50,087 nucleotides of DNA from Bacteroidota bacterium. Its GTDB lineage: Bacteria > Bacteroidota > Bacteroidia > Palsa-948. The notes beneath the pieces were generated by a model. That model ran no database searches. It saw only the letters and a list, made by a program, of their open reading frames with translations, and was not told where the DNA came from. Made by a program: the position numbers and the translations under genes. Location: positions 1-50,087 of the forward strand of contig PLUL01000046.1 of NCBI GenBank assembly GCA_003164895.1, in the 5' to 3' direction. Of this stretch, positions 18,050-27,700 are shown piece after piece; positions within the stretch are counted from its first letter, which is position 1, and the number at the start of each line of letters is the position of its first letter.

Positions 18050-18080
18050 TCCTCCCTTGCGGGGAGGATTTAGGAGAGGT
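18050..18080 (+). repeat. GC-rich hairpin repeat (CCTCCCTTGCGGGGAGG type)
   Basis: TCCTCCC at 18050-18056 can pair with GGGAGGA (ending at 18068), followed by TTTAGGAGAGGT. It stands out from the AT-rich surroundings and resembles the GC-rich insert in parC (41512-41575). It lies 10 bases before the flavoprotein ATG, so it may affect termination of ridA or translation of the next gene. Confidence 0.65.
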
Positions 18081-18089
18081 CGTTTAAAC

Positions 18090-19289
18090 ATGAAAAAATC
18101 AATTGCAATAATAGGAAGTGGTCCGTCAGCATTGATATTAGCTGCAAATCTGAATGAGAATAAGTTCGATGTAACTATTTATGAACGCAACGCTGCACCA
18201 GCGCGCAAGTTTTTAGTTGCAGGCGATGGAGGTTTCAACTTAACACACTCCGAAGATTTAGAAAAAATTATTTCCCGATACACACCAAGCACATTTTTAG
18301 AAAAAAGCATTCGTGCTTTTTCAAATACAAATCTGCGTAATTGCTTAAAGAGCATCGGAATTGAAACTTACATCGGAACAAGCAAAAGAATATTTCCCAT
18401 AAAAAGAATCAAGCCGATTGACGTGCTAAATGCAATTCTAAATGAATTAAAAACCAAAAATGTTCAACTGAAGACAAATCACATCTGGAAAGGATGGAAC
18501 AGCAATAATGAGCTTTTAATAACTCACAACGAAGAAGCACTTATTGTAAAAGCAGATATTATTGTATTTGCATTAGGCGGAGCAAGCTGGAGTAAAACAG
18601 GTTCGGATGGAAGCTGGAAAGAATTATTCGAAAAGAAAAATATTGAGATTGTTCCGTTTCAAGCATCTAATTGCGCCGTTGAAATAAAATGGAATGAAAC
18701 ATTTCTTGCAAATGCTGAAGGAAAATGGTTAAAGAATATTTCTTGCGCTTGCGATGGCAAAGAAAAGAAAGGCGAACTCGTGATAACAAAATTTGGGATA
18801 GAAGGCAGCGCTGTTTATGCGTTAAGCCCGCAGATAAGAAAACAATTGAATGAAAACAATTCTGCAGAAATTTTTATAGACCTCAAGCCAATATTTACTC
18901 TGGAAGAAATAAAAAATAAATTAATCAACAAAGGAAATCGGTCATACACAAAACTTTTACAAGACGCATTAAATCTAACCGAGATACAAATTGCTTTACT
19001 AAAAACGATTTTGACAAAAGAAGAATTCACCAACACAGATATGCTGGCGGAAAAAATAAAACAACTTTCTTTGCAAATTACCGGATTGGCTCCAATTGAC
19101 GAAGCGATCTCAACCGTTGGAGGAATTGCCTTGAATGAAGTTGATGAACAATTTCAATTAAAAAAACTTCCCAACCATTACACCATCGGCGAAATGCTGG
19201 ATTGGGATGCGCCAACAGGCGGATATTTATTGCAAGCGTGTTTCAGCATGGGTTGGTACTTGGCTTCAAAACTTAATGCTGCTGAATAA
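18090..19289 (+). CDS. HI0933-like flavoprotein (TIGR03862/YhiN type)
   Basis: 399 residues from the ATG at 18090; the frame extends upstream only into the GC-rich repeat. The FAD-binding motif IGSGPSALILAANL is at the N-terminus, then GDGGFNLTHS, and the C-terminal signature GGIALNEVDEQF...GEMLDWDAPTGGYLLQACFSMG typical of the TIGR03862 branch. The cytosolic flavoprotein family has no firmly known substrate. It precedes the DbpA-like helicase by 18 bases, and the pair may be co-transcribed. Confidence 0.9.
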   Translation: MKKSIAIIGSGPSALILAANLNENKFDVTIYERNAAPARKFLVAGDGGFNLTHSEDLEKIISRYTPSTFLEKSIRAFSNTNLRNCLKSIGIETYIGTSKRIFPIKRIKPIDVLNAILNELKTKNVQLKTNHIWKGWNSNNELLITHNEEALIVKADIIVFALGGASWSKTGSDGSWKELFEKKNIEIVPFQASNCAVEIKWNETFLANAEGKWLKNISCACDGKEKKGELVITKFGIEGSAVYALSPQIRKQLNENNSAEIFIDLKPIFTLEEIKNKLINKGNRSYTKLLQDALNLTEIQIALLKTILTKEEFTNTDMLAEKIKQLSLQITGLAPIDEAISTVGGIALNEVDEQFQLKKLPNHYTIGEMLDWDAPTGGYLLQACFSMGWYLASKLNAAE

Positions 19290-19307
19290 AAAGGTAACTT
19301 GCGCATC

Positions 19308-20621
19308 ATGAATCACACAAAAACCCTTTCTCCTTTCAACATTCAAGAACTGAATGAAATGCAGAAAGCAACGCTGGAAGCTATTCCAAAGCAAAATGAT
19401 CTTATCCTGATTTCTCCAACAGGTTCGGGAAAAACACTTGCATTCCTGCTTCCCACATTGCAATTATTGAATTCGTCAAAAGCAGGAGTTCAAGTTTTAA
19501 TATTGGTTCCTACCAGAGAATTAGCACAGCAAATCGAAATGGTGTTTAAAAAAATGAGCACCGGGTTTAAAATCAGTTGTTGTTACGGAGGACATCCCGT
19601 TCGGATAGAAAAAAATAATCTTCTGCAACCGCCTGCAATTCTTGTCGGCACACCGGGAAGAATTTCTCATCACATCAACTCAGAAAACATTTCAACAAAA
19701 GAAATAACAACATTGATTTTGGATGAGTTTGACAAATCATTTGATGCAGGATTTCAGGAAGAGATGTCGTATATTATTTCTCAGATGAAGAATCTGCAGA
19801 AAAGAATATTGACTTCTGCTACTCCATTAAAAGATATTCCAGCTTTTGTCGGATTAAATAATCCGACTGAACTGAATTTTACAAGCACCAATCAGCAAAG
19901 CAAACCGACCTTACAATTAAAATCCGTCAGAGCAGTTGGCATAGATAAATTGGATGCGCTGATGTTACTGATTGGGAAATTAGGAACAAGATCGAAAATA
20001 ATTTTCTGCAACCACCGCGATGCAGTGGCGCGAATCAGCGAGCAATTAGATAAATTAAATATTGAACATGGCGTTTATCACGGAGGACTGGAACAAATTG
20101 ACCGAGAAAAAGTGTTGATCAAATTAAAGAATGGAAGTCTTCATTTACTTATTTCAACAGACTTAGCATCTAGAGGATTAGATATTCCTGAGATCGAAGC
20201 CATCATTCATTATCAACTGCCAACTACCGAAGATGTAATGATACATCGCAACGGAAGAACTGCGCGAATGCACGCAAGTGGCACAGTTTATTTCATGATG
20301 AAAGAAACGGATCATTTACCACCATTCTTAAAAATAACTCCAGTAGTTGAATCGCTTCCAGAGAAATTAATTCTTCCAAATGCCAGCGAATGGAAAACAT
20401 TATACATTTCTGTAGGCAAAAAAGACAAGATAAATAAAATGGATATCGTTGGAATGCTTTTGCAAAAAGGCGGTTTACAAAAAGATGAATTGGGAAAAAT
20501 AGAAGTTTTAGATTTTTCAGCTTACGCCGCTGTGAAAAGCAATAAAATACAAAGAACATTACAACTAATCCGCGATGAAAGAATCAAAAACAAAAAAATT
20601 AAATTTGAAATTTCTACTTAA
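19308..20621 (+). CDS. DEAD-box RNA helicase, DbpA-like
   Basis: 437 residues from the ATG at 19308. Helicase motifs in order: ISPTGSGKT (36-43 region), PTRELAQQ, GTPGR, DEFD (139-142, where most relatives have DEAD), TSATP, STDLASRGLDIP and HRNGRTARM. The last 75 residues (LYISVGKKDKINKMDIVGMLL...GKIEVLDFSAYAAV) match the DbpA RNA-binding domain, which in E. coli recognises hairpin 92 of 23S rRNA. The protein therefore probably acts in large-subunit ribosome assembly. The DEFD variant keeps the Mg-binding D and E, so activity is expected. The N-terminal Q motif is short. Confidence 0.9.
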   Translation: MNHTKTLSPFNIQELNEMQKATLEAIPKQNDLILISPTGSGKTLAFLLPTLQLLNSSKAGVQVLILVPTRELAQQIEMVFKKMSTGFKISCCYGGHPVRIEKNNLLQPPAILVGTPGRISHHINSENISTKEITTLILDEFDKSFDAGFQEEMSYIISQMKNLQKRILTSATPLKDIPAFVGLNNPTELNFTSTNQQSKPTLQLKSVRAVGIDKLDALMLLIGKLGTRSKIIFCNHRDAVARISEQLDKLNIEHGVYHGGLEQIDREKVLIKLKNGSLHLLISTDLASRGLDIPEIEAIIHYQLPTTEDVMIHRNGRTARMHASGTVYFMMKETDHLPPFLKITPVVESLPEKLILPNASEWKTLYISVGKKDKINKMDIVGMLLQKGGLQKDELGKIEVLDFSAYAAVKSNKIQRTLQLIRDERIKNKKIKFEIST

Positions 20622-20644
20622 TGAATAAAATTAATTCCAATAAA

Positions 20645-20673
20645 TTTGTCGGCAGAAATAAATATTATTTTTA
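20645..20673 (+). promoter_or_regulatory. Possible promoter of the DUF2807 gene
   Basis: TTTG at 20645-20648, 17 bases, then TATTTTTA at 20666-20673 (last base differs from TAnnTTTG), about 34 bases before the ATG. TAAATTTG at 20641-20648 is itself a perfect -7 box, so the arrangement is ambiguous. Confidence 0.3.
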
Positions 20674-20706
20674 CAAAAAAAAATACAAACTAATAAATCC
20701 GCAATT

Positions 20707-21435
20707 ATGAACTTCCTGAAATCATCCTTCTCTCTTTTAATTTTTATTTCAAGCATATTGCTTTCAACAATTAATTCCTCAGCACAGGAAATAAAAGGCA
20801 ATGGAAATGTTGTAACCCAAGAAAGAACAATTACTTCCTTCACACGTCTTTCAATTGATGGTGTATTCAACGTATTTATCAATCAAGGCGATAAAGAAGC
20901 AGTAAAAGTGGAAACAGATGAAAATCTTCAGAGTGTAATTGAAACAATTAACAACGGTAACACTCTTAACATAAAGTGGAAAGGAAAAGCTTCGGTGAAA
21001 AAGTCAACTAAAATGAATATTTATGTTACCATAAAAGATTTGAAAAGCATTGATATTAGCGGTGTGGGAGATGTTTCAACTACTTCAATTCTGAAATTAG
21101 AAAACATGGAGTTGAAAATTTCCGGTGTGGGAAATACTTCGCTGGAAATGAATTGCAAATCGTTTACTGCCGATATTTCTTCTGTGGGAAATATAAAACT
21201 GAAAGGAACTGCCGACAATGTCAGCGTAACTGCATCAGGAACCGGAAATTTAAAAGCGTTAGATTTTATTGTAAAAAAATTAAGTATTGATGTGAGTGGA
21301 ACCGGAAATGTGGAAGTTTATGCTGACGAAGAAATAAATATTACTTCATCGGGCATTGGTAATATTTCCTATAAAGGAAATGCGGTTGTAAAAACTATGA
21401 ATACTTCAGGAATTGGAAAAGTAAAAAAGCTGTAG
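20707..21435 (+). CDS. Secreted DUF2807 (head-GIN) protein
   Basis: 242 residues. The signal peptide ends NSSAQ. The mature protein is a DUF2807 repeat fold: QERTITSFTRLSIDGVFNVFINQGD near the start, then many SGVGNxxL, SGTGNxxx and SGIGN turns, giving a right-handed beta-solenoid. The family is common in Bacteroidota, was named as a putative adhesin head, and has no proven activity. It stands alone with its own likely promoter and is convergent with ftsY. Confidence 0.9.
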   Translation: MNFLKSSFSLLIFISSILLSTINSSAQEIKGNGNVVTQERTITSFTRLSIDGVFNVFINQGDKEAVKVETDENLQSVIETINNGNTLNIKWKGKASVKKSTKMNIYVTIKDLKSIDISGVGDVSTTSILKLENMELKISGVGNTSLEMNCKSFTADISSVGNIKLKGTADNVSVTASGTGNLKALDFIVKKLSIDVSGTGNVEVYADEEINITSSGIGNISYKGNAVVKTMNTSGIGKVKKL

Positions 21436-21457
21436 AAGTTTTTTTAAAATCAGGCAG

Positions 21458-22396
21458 TTAATTACTTTGGCTAAATAATGAATTTGCAAACTCCTGTTTA
21501 TTGAATATTTGCAAATCATCCATTCCCTCGCCAACTCCAATAAACTTCACCGGAATTTTAAATCGGTCACTGATGCCAATCACCACGCCGCCTTTGGCTG
21601 TACCATCTAATTTTGTGAGTGCAAGCGCTGTAACTTGAGTAACTTCTGTAAATTGTTTGCATTGCTCAATCGCATTTTGTCCGGTGGATGCATCCAGCAC
21701 CAAAAGCACTTCGTGAGGAGCATCGGGAATTACTTTTTGTATCACACGTTTTATCTTGCTTAGTTCGCTCATTAGATTCGCTTTATTGTGCAATCTTCCG
21801 GCAGTATCAATAATTACCACATCCATATTTTTTGCAACTGCGGAACTCACTGTATCAAACGCAACTGCAGCCGGATCGGCATTTGCTCCCTGAGAAATTA
21901 TTTGCGCATTCGCTCGTTTCGCCCAAATTCCTAATTGTTCTACCGCAGCCGCGCGAAAAGTATCTGCGGCTCCAAGTACAACACTTTTTCCTGCATTCTT
22001 AAAATTGCGAGCTAACTTTCCAATAGTGGTGGTCTTCCCTACTCCATTTACTCCGACAACGAGAATCACATAAGGTTTTTTTATTTCACCACCGAAATCT
22101 GTAAATGGATTATCTATCAGTAAAGAAGATATTTCTTCTTTCAGAATTTCATTTAATCGTTCTGTTCCAATCTTTTTTTCTTTCTCAATTCGCTTTTGAA
22201 TATTGGAAATAATTTTGAGCGTGGTTTCTGTACCAACATCCGCAGTAATAAGTGTTTCCTCAAGATTATCAAGCACTTCATTATCAACTACAGTTTTACC
22301 AGTAATAATCTTGCCGAGGCGAGACAAAAATCCTTCTCTTGTTCTAAGAAGTCCAGTATCAAGTTTTTTCTTGGAGAAAACATCAAACAGTCCCAT
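21458..22396 (-). CDS. ftsY: Signal recognition particle receptor FtsY
   Basis: 312 residues from the ATG at 22396 (MGLFDVFSKKK); the longer frame upstream runs into a terminator hairpin. The NG domain is complete: GVNGVGKTTTIGKLA (G1), DTFRAAA, DTAGR and TKLDG, with the closing GVGEGMDDL. The acidic A domain of E. coli is absent, as usual in this phylum. FtsY docks the SRP-ribosome complex at the inner membrane and hydrolyses GTP with Ffh. It is preceded by DUF4295 and rpmG, a standard Bacteroidota neighbourhood, but a strong terminator separates it from them. Confidence 0.97.
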   Translation of the reverse strand: MGLFDVFSKKKLDTGLLRTREGFLSRLGKIITGKTVVDNEVLDNLEETLITADVGTETTLKIISNIQKRIEKEKKIGTERLNEILKEEISSLLIDNPFTDFGGEIKKPYVILVVGVNGVGKTTTIGKLARNFKNAGKSVVLGAADTFRAAAVEQLGIWAKRANAQIISQGANADPAAVAFDTVSSAVAKNMDVVIIDTAGRLHNKANLMSELSKIKRVIQKVIPDAPHEVLLVLDASTGQNAIEQCKQFTEVTQVTALALTKLDGTAKGGVVIGISDRFKIPVKFIGVGEGMDDLQIFNKQEFANSLFSQSN

Positions 22397-22418
22397 AAAT
22401 CTTCGAAAAACAAATTTG

Positions 22419-22434
22419 TACGAATGTACGAAAT
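22419..22434 (+). repeat. TACGAA octamer repeat x2 before ftsY
   Basis: TACGAATG and TACGAAAT lie head to tail between the rpmG-DUF4295 terminator and ftsY. The same TACGAA core recurs at 29253 and 32126. Confidence 0.55.
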
Positions 22435-22435
22435 G

Positions 22436-22470
22436 AAAAAGGGTATAAGGCAAATATTTCCCTTATACCC
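22436..22470 (-). terminator. Rho-independent terminator of rpmG-DUF4295
   Basis: On the minus strand a perfect 10-base stem (GGGTATAAGG / CCTTATACCC, loop of 10) is followed directly by TTTTT. It lies 20 bases past the DUF4295 stop and before ftsY, so ftsY probably needs its own promoter or readthrough. Confidence 0.85.
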
Positions 22471-22490
22471 TAAACTTTTATTTCCCTATA

Positions 22491-22646
22491 TTATTTCTCC
22501 TTCAAAAAATCTGCCACGTGCGTTGAGTGCACCATCTGTTCTTTAAATGTGTAAGAACCGGTTTTTGGAGATCTTACCATTTTAATTACGCGGGTAAAGT
22601 CCTTGCCTTTCCCTGATTTTAAAGTCGCAACTACTTTCTTTGCCAT
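22491..22646 (-). CDS. DUF4295 small ribosome-neighbour protein
   Basis: 51 residues beginning MAKKVVATLKSGKGKDF and ending VADFLKEK. It is small, basic and matches DUF4295, which in Bacteroidota lies between rpmG (L33) and ftsY, as it does here. Function is unknown; size, charge and constant linkage suggest a ribosome-associated protein (inference). It starts 18 bases after the rpmG stop and ends before a strong terminator, so it is the last gene of that transcript. Confidence 0.9.
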   Translation of the reverse strand: MAKKVVATLKSGKGKDFTRVIKMVRSPKTGSYTFKEQMVHSTHVADFLKEK

Positions 22647-22664
22647 TGTATTATGGTTTTACGA

Positions 22665-22850
22665 TTATTTAATTTCTTTGTGAATAGTCATTTTTCTGAG
22701 AATAGGATTAAATTTTTTAATCTCCATTCTTTCAGGATCATTCTTTCTGTTTTTCACAGTAATGTAACGCGAAGTTCCCGGTTTGCCAGTAGCTGCATGC
22801 TCCGTACATTCTAGAATTACTTGTATTCGATTGCCTCTTTTCTTTGCCAT
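22665..22850 (-). CDS. rpmG: Ribosomal protein bL33
   Basis: 61 residues, typical length, with the L33 pattern [11 protein letters not shown]...[26 protein letters not shown]. Component of the 50S subunit near the E site. It has only one Cys (in LECTE), so it is the non-zinc form. In many relatives rpmB (L28) comes directly before; here the upstream gene is an ABC exporter, so rpmB has been separated. A TAATTTTG box lies about 50 bases upstream. Confidence 0.95.
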   Translation of the reverse strand: MAKKRGNRIQVILECTEHAATGKPGTSRYITVKNRKNDPERMEIKKFNPILRKMTIHKEIK

Positions 22851-22898
22851 GATAATTCGTTTTTAGGAGCGCGAAGATAATTAAGTTTTCGATACTGG

Positions 22899-22906
22899 CA
22901 AAATTA
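22899..22906 (-). promoter_or_regulatory. -7 box (TAATTTTG) for rpmG-DUF4295
   Basis: Full TAnnTTTG match on the minus strand in the 63-base gap between the exporter stop and rpmG, giving a leader of about 40 bases. A -33 TTG at normal spacing is not seen. Confidence 0.4.
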
Positions 22907-22913
22907 ATAAGTC

Positions 22914-24701
22914 TCACGGCTGCACAGCATCCTTCATTTCATCCTCCGCCATCTGCATTTTATACAATTCAAAATAATAACCTTTCTTGTCCATAAGTTG
23001 TTGGTGTGTGCCTTCTTCTTTTATTCTGCCATGTTCCAATGCAATAATATGAGAAGCATCTTTCACAGTTGAAACGCGGTGACTTATCAATATAGTAGTT
23101 TTACCTGACATTAATTTTCTGAGACTGCCAAGTATTTCTGCTTCGGTTTCCGTATCAACGGCTGAAAGACAATCGTCGAAAATTAATATTTGCGGTGAAC
23201 CAATGATTGCTCGTGCAATTGCAATGCGTTGCTTTTGTCCACCTGAAAGTGTTATGCCGCGTTCACCAATCATCGTTTTGAATTTTTCAGGGAAGCGGTC
23301 TATTTCCGAAAAGATTCCAGCAGCTTTTGTGGCTTGCTCAACTTGCTCTCTGTTGCTTGTTCCCTGTCCAACTCCGAAAGAAATATTATTTTCAACTGTA
23401 TCGGAAAATAAAAAAGTATCCTGCGGAACATAACCAATCTGCTTGCGAACAGAATGTAAATTCCATTCTTTCAGATTTTTTCCGTCAACAAGAATTTTTC
23501 CTTCAGAAACATCATACATCCTGCAAATCAAACTTGCGACTGAAGATTTCCCGCTTCCTGTTTTTCCAATTATGGCAAGAGATTTTCCGGATTGCACCTG
23601 AAAAGAAATATTATCAATTGCTTTTATTCCTGAATCGGGATAAACAAATGAAACATTTTTAAATTCCACATTCCCTTTGACAGAATTTAATTGTATGTCA
23701 ACTTCTGAATTTTTAATTTTTAATTCCGAATGTGAATTAAGAAATTCATTTATTCTTTTTTGCGAAGCAGCCGCTCTTTGCACAAGCGATGTTACCCATC
23801 CAAGAGAAGCAACAGGCCAAGTAAGTTTTCCTACATAAATAATAAATTCCACAATATTTCCGTAGGTAATTTGTCCGTCAATGGCTTGTTTGCCTCCAAT
23901 GTAAATTGTCAGCAGCGTGCTGAGTCCCATCAGCAACAAAATAAACGGACTAAACAATGCTTCCGTCATAATTAATCCTAAATATCTTTTTCGATAGACT
24001 CCGCTTTCGCTTGTAAAATAATTCCCAGTTGGTTCTTCCTGTGCGTATGCTTTGAGTACGCGAATTCCTGAAAATGTTTCTTGTGCAATGGTGGAAAGTT
24101 TTGATAATTGTTCCTGAACTTTATTACTCATTCTGTTTATCAAATCGCTGACAAAATAAATCACAACAACAAGTATCGGCAATGGAAACAAAACATATAA
24201 AGTAAGTTTGGTACTTACATTTGTCATTGTTGCCGAAACAAGAATGAGCGTAGCTATCGTGCTTGCAAAATACATCACAGCGGGTCCGATGTACATTCTC
24301 ACTCTGCTCACATCTTCGCTGATTCGGTTCATTAAATCACCGGTGTTGTTTCTCCTATAAAAAGCCATGTCAAGCGATTGATAATGAGAAAATATTTCAT
24401 TTTTCAAATCATACTCAATCAGTCGCGACATCACAATGATTGATTGCCGCATCAGAAACATTAGAAAACCGCTGACGATAGTTGTGCCGAGAATCAGCAA
24501 TCCATATATCAAAAGTTCGTGAGCTGTGGTTTCAAAAGAAAAATGTTCGGCAACAGCGTGTGTCATAAAATCAGTTGCCTTACGAACAAGAATCGCAACA
24601 TAAATTCCAAAAAAAGTAGAAAGGATGGCAAACAAAATTCCGAGAATCAATCTCCATTTGTATTTCCAAAAATATTTATTAAGATGCTGAAGTGATTTCA
24701 T
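22914..24701 (-). CDS. MsbA-like ABC exporter (fused permease-ATPase)
   Basis: 595 residues. Six membrane helices cover about 15-300, then the ATPase domain at about 340-580 with Walker A GKTGSGKSS, signature LSGGQKQR, Walker B ILIFDD followed by CLSAVD (Cys replaces the usual Ala/Pro next to the acid) and the H-loop ISHRVS. It works as a dimer exporting lipids or drugs; the substrate is not deducible. The linker between permease and ATPase (SELKIKNSEVD, about 323-332) is encoded by a heptamer array. It is 39 bases downstream of tamB on the same strand, an envelope-related pair. Confidence 0.92.
   Translation of the reverse strand: MKSLQHLNKYFWKYKWRLILGILFAILSTFFGIYVAILVRKATDFMTHAVAEHFSFETTAHELLIYGLLILGTTIVSGFLMFLMRQSIIVMSRLIEYDLKNEIFSHYQSLDMAFYRRNNTGDLMNRISEDVSRVRMYIGPAVMYFASTIATLILVSATMTNVSTKLTLYVLFPLPILVVVIYFVSDLINRMSNKVQEQLSKLSTIAQETFSGIRVLKAYAQEEPTGNYFTSESGVYRKRYLGLIMTEALFSPFILLLMGLSTLLTIYIGGKQAIDGQITYGNIVEFIIYVGKLTWPVASLGWVTSLVQRAAASQKRINEFLNSHSELKIKNSEVDIQLNSVKGNVEFKNVSFVYPDSGIKAIDNISFQVQSGKSLAIIGKTGSGKSSVASLICRMYDVSEGKILVDGKNLKEWNLHSVRKQIGYVPQDTFLFSDTVENNISFGVGQGTSNREQVEQATKAAGIFSEIDRFPEKFKTMIGERGITLSGGQKQRIAIARAIIGSPQILIFDDCLSAVDTETEAEILGSLRKLMSGKTTILISHRVSTVKDASHIIALEHGRIKEEGTHQQLMDKKGYYFELYKMQMAEDEMKDAVQP
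23706..23733 (+). repeat. Heptamer array xxAATTT x4 at an ABC-exporter linker
   Basis: Units TGAATTT, TTAATTT, TTAATTC, CGAATGT keep a 7-base phase (AAT at 23708, 23715, 23722, 23729). On the minus strand they encode SELKIKNSE between the permease and ATPase domains. Confidence 0.7.
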
Positions 24702-24740
24702 AAATCATCGAAAATCGAAACTATAGAAAAATTTTAAAAT

Positions 24741-27700
24741 TTATTTTTTCTTTTTTGTTTTTCCAAGAAACCGTCTGTACAATTCACCTATTGTGTCAAA
24801 TTCTTCTCTATATAAAATACCAACTCCTTGCGTGTATGGACCTTTCTGAATATTTAAAATATCTCCTTCGTTCGCTTTGTTAAATGCTTTCAGCCGAACT
24901 TTTCCATTATCAGTCAATTTGTAATTTGCACTCACATCACCCACAATGTTAGAAGTATTTTGATTGGTAAGTGTATTTGCATTATTCGCAACACTTCCAT
25001 CAATAGTTAATTTGTCATTGAATAACTGCGTGGAAAGCGCCAGTTCATACTGCTCGCGATTTATTTCATCACCCGGACGATAATGAACACCCACATCAAA
25101 ATCTTTACTGATTTGTGAAAACCAACTGCTCAATTGATTTGAAAGCATTTCAGAAGTAGTAACTGCTTCCGTTTGAGTGGACGATTGCGCTCCCAAACCC
25201 GATGGTGTAATAAAACTATTCATCACGAGCAATGAGAATACCTGTTGATTCAAATCGTTCTCGCTGTTCTTAAATTTTTCCAGCGCTTGTTGGCGGATAA
25301 AATCATCTATGTCGGGCAAATTGATTTCAAATTTTATATCCGGAGCCATTAATCTTCCAGTTAAATTCATGACGCATTCCACCGGATAACGTTTTTTATA
25401 AATGTCAGATGTCTCAGTCGGAAAAAGCGGAGAAATAGAAGTGCGTGTTGAATAAACTGCATTCACATTAATTTCGGCATCAGTAGGATTTCCTGTCCAG
25501 CGAATCGTTCCTCCATTTTCCATTTTAAACTTTTTGTTGATTACATTTTTTAAAGTAAATAAATAATCTCCATTATCCACAGCATATTCGCCATACATTT
25601 TAAAATCACCAAAATCATTTATTACCAGGTCGATATTGCCGGTTCCTTTTGCTTTTATAACATCTCCGACTTTTTCGTCAAAAGTAAGTTGCACTTGCGC
25701 GTCGGCAGTCGGTTCAATTTTCAAATCCATTGTAAACCCGAATGTGTTTAGTTTATTTTTCGGTAAACTTATTTTTGCAGATGTATCATTCTTCACAAAA
25801 GTTACAAAACTGTTTGAGCCAACTTCTCCCGAATTAGAAAACGGAATAAATAATTGTGAAGTTTCATTTTTATTCTGAAGAGTTTTTGCTTTATCGGTTT
25901 TTACCGCCGCGGTAAGATTAATATTATCAAGATAACCTGATACATTCGCAATTCCGGTTGCAAAAACTTTTCCGCAATAAAGAGAATTATCTTTTTCCGT
26001 TGTATTCAAGCAAAGGAACTTATTCAAATTAATATCGAAATCAAACTGGAAATCTTTAAAGTTATTGTGCAAAATTTTTCCGTTCACTATTTCTGCGGAA
26101 TTATTGTTTGCATCATAAACATGCAGTTTTGAAAAATCGAAATAATGTGACTCCACTTGCACATCTCCATTAAAATGGTAATCTGTACCCAAATAATTCA
26201 CATGAAAATGATCCACCTTTGTTTTCACCAAACCTTTTAACAGCGGTTTGTCGAGAGAACCATGGATTTGTAATTCGGCGCTTGCAGTGCCTTTCAAACT
26301 CTTAAAATTATCTTTTATAAACGGTTCAAAAAAATCTAAATGAATATCATTCACAGCCGCATCCACAGAAATGCTGCTGTCTTTTTTCGAAGGAAAATAA
26401 TTTCCCGAAAATTTCATATTGCCAACTTCATCTCTTTTAAAACCTCCGCTAAAGCTCACCTTGTCTTTATGACTGTCGTAAATACTTGACAGATTTCCAT
26501 TTCCAATTAATTCATTGTTCACTTTTAAATTCTGAATATCAATGCTGCTTCCCAAAATCGGATTGTCATACAGATTGGAAAGAGAAGTATTTCCCGATAT
26601 GGTTCCGAAAAACAAAAATCCGGTTCCTCTCAAAGCTGAATTAAAATCCGCAAGTGAAAAAGAAGAAAGAATTATATACAACTGGTCTTCTTTGACTTTG
26701 GATAAATTTCCTTCCAATTTAACGCGCTGATTTCCACAGGCGAAATCAAAATCGCTTACCTTAATAGCAGAAGAATCAATCACCAATTCATTTGCCGGAT
26801 TAATTTTCCATGTAGAATCTGCTATAGTAAATTGTGAATCCTTAAATTTAAATTTTATTTTTGGTTTATCTGAAAATGAAATATATCCCGGAATATTTCC
26901 ATTGTATTTTTCAACGGAACTATTATTCCAGTTAAGTTTGAAGTTCAACGTATCACTTGCTGCATCAGAATTGAGCGTAATATTATCAACCCAAACACTA
27001 TCCGCAAGAGCAAATCGCTGACAAGAAGTTTGAATAGAAAGTTTTTTATCCTGAGAAGATGCAGTTAAATTGCACTTGTTGAATTTATATTTTTGAATCG
27101 TGAATGCAGGAACTTCTCCCACAAGAGAAAAATCATTTTTATCTTCATCATAATTTCCTTTCAGGGATGCCGGAGTCGTAATTTTCAGAGACGGAACAAA
27201 TGCACTTGTAACAACATCGGTATTTTTTATTTGAACATCAAACGTAAACTTCTGCAAATGGTCATCATACTTTTTTAATCGGAAAGATTTTTTATTTTTT
27301 TCCACCGAAGATTCTATTCGGGAAATATAAGATGGCAGATATTTGCTCAGAAAATCATTCATGCACGAAGCCACTTCTTTCGGCTTAAATTTTCCGTTTA
27401 GATGAACATCGGCAATGGAAGAATACAGATTCATTATTTTATTTCCTGCCGTATCTTCAATGTTTAATTCCAGATTCTTAAAATCAAAAACTTCGGCAGC
27501 TTTTGTATAAACTACATCGTTCAATTTCATTTTTCCAGTAACATCATCTAAATTATTTCCTACCGCTTGAACATCAATCTTTGCCGAAACACCTCTGTAT
27601 TCATCCGATTTTACAAAATTCAGTTTTGAAAGATTTGCTTTTGCAATAGTGGAATTAAAATTAATCTGCGTAGGCGATTTACTGAAATCCACATTGCCAT

